Positions 41,617-57,733 of a stretch of 64,000 nucleotides of DNA are shown piece by piece. The stretch covers positions 186,001 through 250,000 of the forward strand of contig MCFH01000044.1 in NCBI GenBank assembly GCA_002104945.1, given 5' to 3'. Under the pieces are notes generated by a model. It saw nothing but the letters and a program-made list of their open reading frames with translations. It ran no database searches and had not been told where the DNA came from. Position 1 is the first letter of the stretch. Each line of letters starts with the position of its first letter. The position numbers and the translations under genes are program-made. Source of the DNA: Piromyces finnis. Its lineage: Eukaryota > Neocallimastigomycota > Neocallimastigomycetes > Neocallimastigales > Neocallimastigaceae.

Positions 41617-42406
41617 AAAATATAAATATCTTATCTCTTAAATTTAAAATATAAAAATTTAAATTTAAATTTAATCTCAATAATTTTATTGTACCATTTT
41701 CACTTAATCTTGGTTGATTTTCTAATGTTCCTTCACTATTTAATACTTCAACTAATGGATTCATTTGTTTTTCATTTTTCTTGGATTTCGCCATTAAATT
41801 TGTTAATAAATTTAAATCTTGGAAAAATTCTCCTGGAGTTTCTTTTGGAATACGAACAGTAACTTCTGAAGTTTTTATATTATAGGTTGCCTTTTCTCTT
41901 CCATCTTCTACTATTTTTCCTGGTAAATTTAATCTTTCATAAATTAACATTTTTAGTAATTATAAATATTAGTAAAATAATAAAACAAAAATTTATAGAA
42001 AAAAGAAGAAAAAGAAAAGAACGAATGAAAAGAAATATAACGAGAAAACTATTTTACCTTAAATAATATGGTTTAATATAGAATTTAAATTCCGTTCCAT
42101 CCACAAAAAACTCTACATTCTGTGCCTTTATTATATATATAATTTTTGAGATTTCGCATGAAAAAAAAAAATAAAAATTTTAAAAATACATTTAATGCAT
42201 TTGTAATTTTATTTTACTTTATATTTATTATATATCTTTTACTATATTGTTCTAATTTTACTTAAATAGTAATTTTTTATATATTAATTATTACAATTTC
42301 TAAAAAATGAACTATGAACATTTATTAATACCTTTATATATGGGCATTTTATAATAATATTAATAAAATTTTCATCTTGACTTATTTGAAATGAAGGTGT
42401 TATCAT
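39293..42406 (-). CDS. SHQ1: H/ACA snoRNP assembly chaperone Shq1
   Basis: Holds dyskerin/Cbf5 free of RNA during assembly of box H/ACA particles. Eight exons, minus strand: 42406-42332, 42125-42058, 41933-41695, 41550-41507, 41374-41181, 41093-40114, 39915-39522, 39422-39293; 707 residues against 577 in human. An N-terminal CS domain (MITPSFQISQDENF, EFFVDGTEFKFYIKPYYLR, LPGKIVEDG, IPKETPGEFFQDLNLLT) is followed by DEIDWDLPQ and the SHQ1 domain (NSHYGFDNKYTG, IKYFLKYKP). About 265 residues of Asn/Asp/Ser-rich linker in exon 6 interrupt that domain, which resumes with FTEEENRMMTNL, VDLLFAYSYDNRTTEGE, LCYPLYRNFDL and IYNRCWIDDYCIWVQR. The ATG at 41948-41950 is intronic and is not the start. 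Phases agree throughout. Confidence 0.94.
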
Positions 42407-43224
42407 CTTTAATAACAAAAGATATTTTAAATGTTTATATATTACAAAAAAATACTAAATTTTAATTTAACTAAAAAATAGTAATAATGCTTGTCTATTT
42501 TATTTTTTGTTTTTTAAAAATTTTATTATACAAAATTATTTATGAAATAAATGTGCCACTATATAATATTTCAATATATTACAAAAAATAATTAATATAT
42601 AAAATTTCAAATTTTCAAGCCATATATTTTTTACATATAATAATTGTTTTTATTGGTTGAAATTAAATTTTTTTAAAGAAATGATGAATTTTATCCAATG
42701 AATTAATAGAAAACTTTAAATAATTATATTTTTTTTTTTTATTACAATAATTATATAATAATCAGTTAAAAAAAAATTTCATTATAAATATTTTTTAAAA
42801 AAATATTTTTTCTTCTAAATAATAATTAATAATTTAATATTGCTTTTTTGATATAATATTATAAAGATTATTGATTTAAAATTTCACTATCAAAAAGGAC
42901 ATATAAATATTTAATAATATAATAAAAATTATACTTTTTAAGAAATAAAGGAGAAATGATAACTTCAAAATTACAACAATAGTAGTAATATTAACAAAAT
43001 TTTTAACAAAAAAAAATTAAAATAAAAATTAAAATTATTCTTATCAAATTTTGCAAATAAGGATTTTTTTCAATTTTTACCTTCATTTCATAATAATATT
43101 AATATACTTAAAAATTAATGAATAAAAGTATTAATAATAAATTTCAATGTTAGTTAAATACAATAAAACATATATAAAAATCAAAAATTATCTTTAATTA
43201 TACTGAGAAATTAGATGTTGAAAA
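42407..43224. promoter_or_regulatory. Divergent SHQ1 / unknown-gene intergenic region
   Basis: 818 bases between divergent starts, AT-rich, with short A and T runs. No specific promoter motif or gene can be called. Confidence 0.45.
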
Positions 43225-44636
43225 ATGATTAATTTAATAATGGCAAGTAAAGATGAAGAAATAAATGATATTCAGAAAAAATTAGGAAAAAAAGAAGATA
43301 ATGATCAATCCTCACAAGAATATATAGCAGAGGAAGATTTTAATAAAGAAACATTAGAGATATTCAAAAATCTGGATTATCCAAAATGTCCTAAAAAATT
43401 AGAAAAAATAAATTTAGATAAACTATTAAATTATTCAGTTGAAACTGAAATAAATGATCCAAGGTAAGTTTTATTACATAATTAATATTTATATTTTTAA
43501 AAAATGTATTAATTATTATTTTTGATATTTTTTTATGCTTAAAAAGAAAAAAAAAAAAAAACATTATATTTTATGATTTTATACTTATAATTTTAATTTC
43601 TTTAATATTTAAATATAATAGAAACGAAGATTTAAGTTCTTTTTTCCATTTAATAACATCACACAGTTTTAATACATATTCAGTTTCTTCAGGTTTAAAT
43701 AAAATTAAATTCTTGAAAGATTTAAAAGAAGAAAATTCTAAATCAGAATTAAACTATCAAGTTAATACCCCATCTTCTAATAATGTTCAAAAATCAGAAA
43801 TTTTAATTACTGAAGATCTTGATTCCTTAATAAAAGGTGTTAAAAGTATACCATATATACCAAAATTAGAAAAAATGGCCCCTCTACCGAAAAGAGATAT
43901 TAATACATCTAGTAGTAAAAAGAAAAAGAGAAATAAAAGAAAAAGAAAAAATGAAAAAGATAGACATTACAATGAGAATAAAGATGATAGATCCCTAAAA
44001 TCAAGAAAGCTTGTTAAAAATTGGGATGATAAAACTATTGAAGATTATGAAAGTTTCGATATTGAAGACAGAGAAAATTCATTTGAATCTATTCTTAATC
44101 AATATAATTCAATGAAACAGCCACCTAAAGATATTATACATATAAATCAGATACTAAATCAACCAATTCATGCTGAAACTAATAAAGAAATATTAAATAC
44201 TGACGAAAAAAAAATATCATTACCATCACCTTCATCACCTGAAATAAATAATAAAGAGGATATAATGAATTTATCACAGGAAAATTCAACTAAGTTAATG
44301 AATGATTGTACACCATCTTTATTAGATAATAAAATAGAAGATAAAATAGTAGAAAAGTCAAAAGATGAAGAAAAAAATAAATTAGAAAAAAAAGAAGATA
44401 TAAACAAAGATACTTCTTTTAATTTTTTAAAAAATATAAATAAAGAAGTCTCGGATATGTGGAATAAGGATTCTCCATTATCTAGTAATAGTAGTAATTC
44501 ATCAGTTTCAAATATGAGTGATGAAGAAATAAATTATTCACAAAGCATAAATCATAAAAAGCATATATTAGAAAATCTAAGATATAGTTCTATCCTTACA
44601 CCACCTACACCACCTCAACCATTAGAAGAAAATTAA
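43225..44636 (+). CDS. Unrecognised Lys/Ser-rich, probably disordered protein
   Basis: Two exons, 43225-43463 and 43622-44636, joined by a GT-AG intron in matching phase; 417 residues. I do not recognise a family. The part that looks constrained is near residues 45-115: LDYPKCPKKLEKINLDKLLN, then SSFFHLITSHSFNTYSVSSG. A second such block is around 205-235: WDDKTIEDYESFDIEDRENS and ILNQYNSMKQPPKDI. Between them is a strong basic cluster (KKKKRNKRKRKNEK) that could be a nuclear localisation signal. The C-terminal half is Lys/Asp/Ser-rich with Pro/Ser patches and ends near LTPPTPPQPLEEN, a run of possible Ser/Thr-Pro phosphosites. The first ATG could be M1 or M6. A nuclear role is only inferred. 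Confidence 0.7.
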
Positions 44637-45988
44637 TTTATTGATTTTTTGATACATCAATCATTTTTTTCAATTAAACTAACTATATTTATTATTTAAA
44701 AAAATATTTGTTAATTATATTCAATCGAAAAGTATTTATCAATATACTTCAAAATAATAATAGAAGAAATAGATTTATTTTTTTTACTTGCATTTGTTTC
44801 ATTTAAATAATACTTTTATTAAAAAAAAAAAATATGTAATTTAACATTTATTAAATTTATTATGAAAAAATAGTATTATTTGTGATTTGTGTTACTTTTT
44901 TTCTAAAAGTAATTTTAATATTTAGAAATGATAAAATACTTCATTAAATTTAATTATATTTTTGTTAATCAATTTATATATATAATTATTTTCTATACAT
45001 TATCCTTTTTTTATATTTTATTATTAATACATTTTATAAACGAAACCTTTTTACTTTTATTTATTTAATTTTTTTTTTTTTCCTTTTGTTTATTTATTTA
45101 TTTATTTATTTACTTATTTATATATATATATATATATAACAGATTGTTTCTATTTATTTAAAAACATTATTTCGCATTAGAAATACAAGCAACAACGTAA
45201 ACATATAAAAGAAAATTATAATTATAATAATAAATTTATAAAAATAAAAAATGTATTTATTACAAAATACAAAATAATAAATATTAATTTTTTTTTTTTT
45301 TTAATTTTTAGTTTTATTTTTATTTATAAGCATTATTGTTATTTATTGTTATTGCTGTATTTGATGTATATTAAGTATAAAAAAAAATAATAATAATTTA
45401 TATTTAAACATTTATAAATGTTTTTTTTTAACTGTGATTTGAAACGGCAATTTATAGATTCTTAATTAAATAAGAATGAAATGTAAAAATATATTATATA
45501 CATAATATATTAATTTAAATTAATTTATATTAATATTTAATTATTACACATTACATATATTTTTACATTTCACTTATTTTAACATATTGTTCTTAACTTT
45601 AGAAATATTGAAAGATAATAAAAATTTAAATTTTATTATTCAATATAATTTTATTTAAAGAATTTTTATATTTAGGAAGTAAGTATTTATTAATAACAAT
45701 TGTAAATTAAATATATATATAATAAATATTTTAATAATATTTAATTTTTCTTTTTTTTTTTAAATTTTTTATTTATTAAAAGAAATAAACAAGTATGAAA
45801 ATATTTATGTAAGTCTTTTTATTGAAATAGTAATAAATCAGCAATATTATAATAAGTAATATTATTATAAATCAATAATTCAGATAATATTCACATCGAT
45901 AACACGATAGAGTTTATGAAAATTTATTTAATTAATGAATAATTTTTATATATTATTCATTCTATTCATTTTAACAATAATGACTAAT

Positions 45989-46026
<38 letters not shown>

Positions 46027-46476
46027 CTTCAATTATTAATAATTATATTCTACAACAATAAAACTAATAGTATTCAAAGCTAAAAAATAAAATATATTTT
46101 CCATTAAAAAAAATAATAATAAATAAATTTTCAAACTATAATAAACAACTATCTATATATAAATATATATTTATATATCATAAAATATTTATTACTTATG
46201 AAAATACTATATAATTTATAAAAGTTTTTTACTATAAAAAAAAATAATAATAATTTAGACCGATATATTAAAATTATAATAGTCATAATAATATGATTAT
46301 AAATAAAATAATATATAATTAATTTTATTATTTTTCTTTTTCATATTGTAATTAATTACAATAAATATAAACCTTAAAATTAATTCATTAAAAGATAATA
46401 ACACGAAAGTAAAGAAAATAATAGTAATAAAAGACAAAATAAAATAAAGGAAAAGGGAAAATAGAAAAAAATAAAC
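44637..46476. other. 1.84-kb intergenic region with hairpin-forming repeat
   Basis: AT-rich, no gene seen. It contains a TTTA repeat (about 45089-45120), the inverted repeat at 45468-45580 and an A run of about 29 bases (45996-46024). The ArfGAP promoter must lie here. Confidence 0.5.
45468..45580. repeat. Inverted repeat, arms of 26-27 bp around a 60-bp spacer
   Basis: The left arm (45468-45494) and the reverse complement of the right arm (45555-45580) agree at every base apart from one inserted A. The shared core is GAAATGTAAAAATATAT. The spacer contains a second small palindrome (ATTAATTTAAATTAAT). TTAA-like bases lie just outside both arms. It could be a MITE-type element or a transcribed hairpin; no transposase is nearby. 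Confidence 0.8.
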
Positions 46477-51556
<5,080 letters not shown>

Positions 51557-52809
51557 AATTACTGAAATGAATTCGTCAAAAAAACAATAACTATAAATAT
51601 ACTAATTAAAAAATATAAATAAAAAAATTATAATGAATAAATAAATAAACAAAGCAAATAAAATATTTTTTTTTAAAATTCAAGTATAGTTAAAATAAAT
51701 ATATTAATAATTAAATATATATATATATATTTATTAAATTTATAATATAAACAAAAATCCAAGTTAGCATTTTTTAAAAATAAACACGAATAATATATAT
51801 TCTCTTCAAATGTCAAATATTAAAAATGAATAAAGCATATAGATTAAATAAAAATAATTTTATGTAATTAATAATGATCCAATGTTTTTCTAAAAAAAGA
51901 AATTATGCAACATCACTAAAATGTTTAAATACATAGATAAGTTGTTTTTTTTTTTTGTTTTTTTTGTAAAGAATATATAACATTACTTTACTATTAACTA
52001 AACTAATTATTTATTTTGTTATATCAATCAATAATAAATATTAATTAATGATATAAAAAATTAAGCGAAAAGTAATTTTTAACATTTTCCCTCATATTTT
52101 TGTATACACAATATTTTTCTTAATAATAGTAATATCTGTTTTTATAATTTAGATCGGTATGTTGAACCTCTTATATTTAATTATTTCATTATTTTTAATT
52201 AAAAAAATAATTTTATTTTATATATTAAATGCTAAGTGGATAAATGAATTAAAAATTTAATTTTATTTTTTTTTTTTATTTATTTAATCCTGAAAAATTT
52301 TTTGTTTTATTTTTTTTAAATAAATAAATAAATAAAACATTGGACTCTTTATATATTAATATACATAAATACTTAGATAAAGAAATAAAAAGAGGGGAGA
52401 AATAATAAAATTAGCTAGTAATAATAATAAACTATAAGAAAAAAATATTACATTAAATATAATAATAAAATAAGTATTAAATTTTTATTTATTTTCTATA
52501 TTTTCTAAAATATAAAAGTATTTCAATTTTAATGTTTAAAAAAAAAAAATAAAAAAAACATTTTTGTTATTGAATAACTTAACAGCATTTAAAAGGAAAA
52601 TTACTTTTTTTAAATAAAAAAATTATCCTTTATTTATTTTAATATAACAATATTTTAATAAAAAAATACTATAAATTTTTTTCTAAGCTTATCATAAATA
52701 TATTTAATTATATATATTTAATAATAGTCTATTTTTCTTTTATGTTTAATAAGTAAATTATAATATAATAAAATAGAAAAACTAATAAAAAAATTAAATA
52801 ATCAATAAA
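51557..52809. other. Intergenic, ArfGAP 3' end to PIGO start
   Basis: 1.25 kb, AT-rich; no gene, RNA or named motif seen. The segment 52730-52809 just before the ATG is purine/A-rich. Confidence 0.5.
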
Positions 52810-55800
52810 ATGGGTAAAAAGTCAAAATACCAGAATTTAGAAAATGAAGATGATAACAATAAAACAATAAAAGCAAATTATCATTTTCCACAAATGGTGA
52901 AAATGGTATTTCCAGAATATGGACAAACCATAAATAGAAAAAAATATAAAAACATAATATGGTTTCAATTACTTATACTTATAGTCATGTTTTCTGGTGT
53001 TTTAATTTTTTCACAAGGTTTTTTATTAACTCGTAGAGCACTGGAAAATGATAATAAATGTAATTTGATAAAACAGGGAAATTTATGGAATCAAAAATTT
53101 AATAACATTACAAATTCAATTCAAATAGAATATAATCAATCTAATGTTGAAGAGACTTGTTGGTATCCTAGACGTTATAAAAAAGCGGTTATTTTAATTA
53201 TTGATGCCTTAAGATTTGATTTTATGAATTGGGAAGATGACCCAAAAAAAATAGACCCTTACTATTCCAATAAATTAACTGTTATTCATAAATTATTAAC
53301 AAAACAACCAAATAATTCTCTCCAGTTCTTATTTAAATCTGACCCACCAACCACCACAATGCAAAGACTTAAAGGTTTACATACAGGTACATTACCAACA
53401 TTTATAGATGCAGGTAAAAATTTTGCGGCAGAATCGATAACAGAAGACAATCTAATTAAAAAAATAGTTGACAATGGAAAAAAAATTAAATTTATGGGTG
53501 ATGATACATGGATGGGATTATTTGGAGATTATTTGGATGAAAAAAGTATTCCATGTGATTCATTAAATGTGTGGGATTTATATAGTGTAGATAATAAAAT
53601 TAAAGAAAATTTGTTCCCATCATTAAGACAAAAAGAAAAGGATTGGGATGTCTTAGTTGCTCACTTTTTAGGTGTAGATCATTGTGGTCATCGTTATAAT
53701 CCTAGCAATGAACATATGGATTCAAAATTAAATGAAATGAACAGTGTTATTGAAAATGTAATTGAAGAAATTGATGATGATACCCTTTTAGTTATTTTTG
53801 GTGATCACGGAATGAGCACCGAGGGCGATCATGGAGGTGAAAGTTTAGATGAGCTTAATGCTGGTTTATTTTTATATAATAAAAAGGGATTTTTCGATGA
53901 AAACTATAATAAAAAGTATTTTGAAGAATTTTTAAAAGAATTAAAGCCGATTGAAATTGAAACTGAAAATGAGGCTTTTAGAACTATACCTCAAATTGAT
54001 TATGCTTCAACTTTAGCATTATTACTTGGTTTACCAATTCCTTTCCAAAATATTGGAACAATCATTCCCGAATTGTTTTGGTATCCTTCACCATATGGTA
54101 ATAATGAAAAGATTGAAGCTAATATTTTACAAAATATAATGGAAGCACTAAGAATAAATACTTTTCAAATACAGAATTTTGTTGATACTTATTATGAAAG
54201 TAACAAGAAAACAAGAGATTTATACAATGAAAGATATGAAATATTAGAAAAAAGGTTGAATATGTTTATTGAAAATCATAAAGAAGGAAAATTTGATGAT
54301 GACATTGAAGAACTAAAAAGTATTATTTTAGAATATATTTCATATAATCGTCAAACTTTACATTCCTTTAGACAAGTTTGGGCTACTTTTAATGTTCCGC
54401 TTTTTACTTTTGGTTTCATTATTTTAATTCTTGCTATTATTTGTGAAATTATTTATATATCTAGTGAACACAATGTAGTTGAATTTAATTTAACTCATCA
54501 CTTTTGGTTTCCAGTGGGCTGCGGTTCAATCTTTACTCTTTTAATTGACTATGGTATTTTCGATAAAGTTGTTAAATCACTTTTTAATGTTGTTATTACC
54601 TTTGAACCATATCAAATGATACTAGGTGGTTTTTCATTTGGTGCTTGCGTTGGATATATTATAAGTTATATTATTAAAAGTAATGGAAGAAAATCAATCA
54701 TTAATCATTTAAAATCGGTTATTTATGATAATACATTTGAACTCTTTCCACTTATCCTTATATTTGGTCATGGTTTTCTTATGAACTCTGATAGTTATAT
54801 TATATATGAAGATTCTATAACTCAATATGTTTTACAGTCATTTGGTATTTACTTAATATATAGAGCTTTCTTACAACAGCTCCCACAAGTTAGAAATAAA
54901 ATGATTACATATTCTGTTATTTTTATGGTCCTTATTAGAATTTCATCCTATTATGATTTATGTAGAGTTGAAAAAACAGGAAAATGTAAAACAACATTTA
55001 AAACTTCTATTCCTAACTATTTTTTATTCTTTGTTAGTTTAGCATTCTTCCCTTATATCTTAAAAAAAATAATGAAAGAGAACTTTCATAATGCTTCAAA
55101 ATATATAATAAAATATTTAATTCCATGTGGTTTAATTTTAGCTGCTATTTATTGGGGTATTGATACTCTTGAGGAATTAAATGGGATTTCAAAAAATCTA
55201 GAATTTTTGATAAATATGAAATTTAATGTTGCTCGTTATGGTTACACTATTATCCCAATTCTTTCCCTTGGGGTTTGGGCATTCTTCCCAATTACATTTG
55301 ATTCAAAAGTAGAACCATCTAAAAATATGAGTAAAAATATATTAAATTTTTATGGTATTAAAAATCATTTGGGTAGTTCTTATTTATTATTCCTTGCTAT
55401 TATAATTATGAGCATTATTCAAGTCTCAAAACCTATTAGTAGCTTAAATATAGTATTATGTTTCTGTTCATTTATGTGTGTGATGGAAATTTTTGCCCTT
55501 GAAAAAGAATGTCAAGAATTGATGAACAGTGCTGAAACTCTATGGAATTCAAAACCTAGAGAAGAAAAAAAAATATTATTGGAAAAAAGCAGTGAGGAAT
55601 TATTAAATGAAGTATCTAAAAAAGGTGGATCTTCTAATCCTAATTCAAATGCAGTAATAGAAAATGCTGATCCTAATAAATATATATACACTTTCAAAAC
55701 TAAAAATGGTTCCTACATGCGAATATCTCATAAGGAAATGCTTGATATTTCTTATAAAAATATATCTTCTTCCTTTAATGTTCCATTATCATACGTTACC

Positions 55801-56298
55801 TTAACATCCTTCCTTACACTCCATATATTTTTTAGAACTAGTCATCAAGCTACCTTACAATCAATTGATTGGTCTCTTGCTTTTATCGGTCAAAAGGAGT
55901 TAAACTTTGTCAAAGCAGGTTTTAATTTAATTTTGAATATTCTTTCAGGACCTATTATTGGCTGTTTCTTTGTTCCATTACTTGTTTTCTGGAAACAAGA
56001 AACTACCAACAATAACGAAAAGCCAATGGTTAAATCTATCAGTAAAGCATTTATAAAATATTCTTTAGCTTATAGCGTCTCACAAGTGTTTTCAATTATT
56101 TCTGCTGGTAATCATAAAAGGCATTTAATGTTATGGAGTGTGTTTGCTCCAAGATATATGATTGGTGGTATTACTTTATGTTTTATCCCACTTCTTTGCC
56201 TTGTTGCTACCTTTATAATCATTATTATGGTTAGAGGTGTTAATAAACATTTAAAAAAAATAGAAGAAGTTAATAATAAATTATCAATAAATAAATAA
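52810..56298 (+). CDS. PIGO: GPI ethanolamine phosphate transferase 3 (PIG-O / Gpi13)
   Basis: ER membrane enzyme that adds ethanolamine phosphate to the third mannose of the GPI anchor precursor, the group later linked to protein. Single exon, 1162 residues, near the family's 1000-1100. One N-terminal membrane segment (WFQLLILIVMFSGVLIFSQG, about 46-68) precedes a luminal alkaline-phosphatase-like domain. This carries LIIDALRFDF, the nucleophile region PTTTMQRLKGLHTG, FMGDDTW, HFLGVDHCGH and GDHGMSTEGDHGGE, so the metal ligands are intact. From about residue 530 on there are many membrane segments, ending in a short basic tail. The DDTW and FLGVDHCGH blocks separate it from PIGN and PIGG. 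It has no introns, unlike most neighbours. Codon use looks like the rest of the window. Confidence 0.95.
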   Translation: MGKKSKYQNLENEDDNNKTIKANYHFPQMVKMVFPEYGQTINRKKYKNIIWFQLLILIVMFSGVLIFSQGFLLTRRALENDNKCNLIKQGNLWNQKFNNITNSIQIEYNQSNVEETCWYPRRYKKAVILIIDALRFDFMNWEDDPKKIDPYYSNKLTVIHKLLTKQPNNSLQFLFKSDPPTTTMQRLKGLHTGTLPTFIDAGKNFAAESITEDNLIKKIVDNGKKIKFMGDDTWMGLFGDYLDEKSIPCDSLNVWDLYSVDNKIKENLFPSLRQKEKDWDVLVAHFLGVDHCGHRYNPSNEHMDSKLNEMNSVIENVIEEIDDDTLLVIFGDHGMSTEGDHGGESLDELNAGLFLYNKKGFFDENYNKKYFEEFLKELKPIEIETENEAFRTIPQIDYASTLALLLGLPIPFQNIGTIIPELFWYPSPYGNNEKIEANILQNIMEALRINTFQIQNFVDTYYESNKKTRDLYNERYEILEKRLNMFIENHKEGKFDDDIEELKSIILEYISYNRQTLHSFRQVWATFNVPLFTFGFIILILAIICEIIYISSEHNVVEFNLTHHFWFPVGCGSIFTLLIDYGIFDKVVKSLFNVVITFEPYQMILGGFSFGACVGYIISYIIKSNGRKSIINHLKSVIYDNTFELFPLILIFGHGFLMNSDSYIIYEDSITQYVLQSFGIYLIYRAFLQQLPQVRNKMITYSVIFMVLIRISSYYDLCRVEKTGKCKTTFKTSIPNYFLFFVSLAFFPYILKKIMKENFHNASKYIIKYLIPCGLILAAIYWGIDTLEELNGISKNLEFLINMKFNVARYGYTIIPILSLGVWAFFPITFDSKVEPSKNMSKNILNFYGIKNHLGSSYLLFLAIIIMSIIQVSKPISSLNIVLCFCSFMCVMEIFALEKECQELMNSAETLWNSKPREEKKILLEKSSEELLNEVSKKGGSSNPNSNAVIENADPNKYIYTFKTKNGSYMRISHKEMLDISYKNISSSFNVPLSYVTLTSFLTLHIFFRTSHQATLQSIDWSLAFIGQKELNFVKAGFNLILNILSGPIIGCFFVPLLVFWKQETTNNNEKPMVKSISKAFIKYSLAYSVSQVFSIISAGNHKRHLMLWSVFAPRYMIGGITLCFIPLLCLVATFIIIIMVRGVNKHLKKIEEVNNKLSINK

Positions 56299-56836
56299 AA
56301 AAGAATAAATAAAATTATATACTTCAAGCAATAGAAAATAACTAATATATATACATATAAATAATAATAAAGTATTGGAATTCAATATGAAAATATATAT
56401 ATATAAATTAATATTTATATAATACTAATTTAACATAATTTTTCAAAATAATATAATTATACATATAATATAAATATATATTAAATATGTCACTATTTAA
56501 CATTAAATTAAAAACAAGAAATAGAATTTATATAAAAAATGTGTATATTATAATATTAAATAATAAAACACACTATAAAAAAAAAATAAAATAAAACATA
56601 AAACATTAATTCAAACATATTTTTATACTATTTATAACTTTTTTTTTTATTAGTTTTAATAATTTTATTAAAAAACTATACTAGATTTTACTCTTTTACA
56701 TATATAAATCAAAAGTTATTTTTATAATGAAATAATGAAAAAGTAAAAACATAAGTTTTTATAATTCTATTATATATTTATAATATATATCTACTAAATG
56801 AAAAAAAATATATCCTTTTTTCTTCTTAATTCAATT
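56299..56836. other. Convergent intergenic region
   Basis: Between PIGO and V-ATPase subunit a 3' ends; AT-rich, nothing coding seen. An ATATCCTT string at 56810-56817 matches the U12 donor consensus by chance. Confidence 0.55.
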
Positions 56837-57697
56837 TTAATTGGTCTTACTTTCTTCTCTTAATCTTTTTATAATTTTTCTAAATGAGAATGGTGTAAAT
56901 TTGTAACCAACACCAGCAAAGAACTTAGAATTCTAAAAAATAAATATAAATACAACAAATTGGTGTTATTGGTACATTAATATTGTGATATATTATTATT
57001 ACGTCAATAATTATAATAATAAAAGTAGAATAATTGAATGTATAAATAATCCAATAAATTAAAATGAACAACTTACAAATTCAACCCAATGTAAACGAAG
57101 AGCATGAAGGAAAGCAGATAAACCTTCCATAAGTAAAAGAATTGCAACTGTTAAAGTAAACCATGCTGCAAAGATCGCGAAAATAGCTATAGTTCTAACT
57201 ACTGGATTTTCAAAGTTGAATGCCATATCTAATAACATATTCCATAAAACTTCAGATAATTCTATATATTTGAAAATATATTATACGTTAATATATAAAA
57301 CATTTTTTTATTATAAAAAGTAAAAAAAAATGTCCTTACGTCCGTGAGCAAGAGATAAGGCCCATAAACGAAGATAAGAAGCTGTGTGTGAAATACCACT
57401 TAAACAATATTCAATTGTACCAACAGCACGGTTAATAAATTCATCAGAGAAATTAAATTCCTATTATTTTATTATTATTAAAACAAATAAAAATTTATTA
57501 TTTAGATTTATAATCATAAATCAATATTTTTAATTCTTTAAATTACTTTTGGAGCATATTCTTCTTCAATATCTTCATTAATTTCAAGAGGTTTGTCGTT
57601 CTTATGTTTCATCTTTAAAGCAAATGGTTTGTATAACAATAACCATGGAATACAAATAACAGCAAGTAACACAAGAATCAATTGAATTGTAGCCTAT

Positions 57698-57733
<36 letters not shown>

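Noticed and set aside
41615-41950. ATG at 41948-41950 as the start of the SHQ1 protein
   Set aside because: It lies in an intron. Two upstream exons (42406-42332, 42125-42058) supply the conserved CS-domain start in matching phase.
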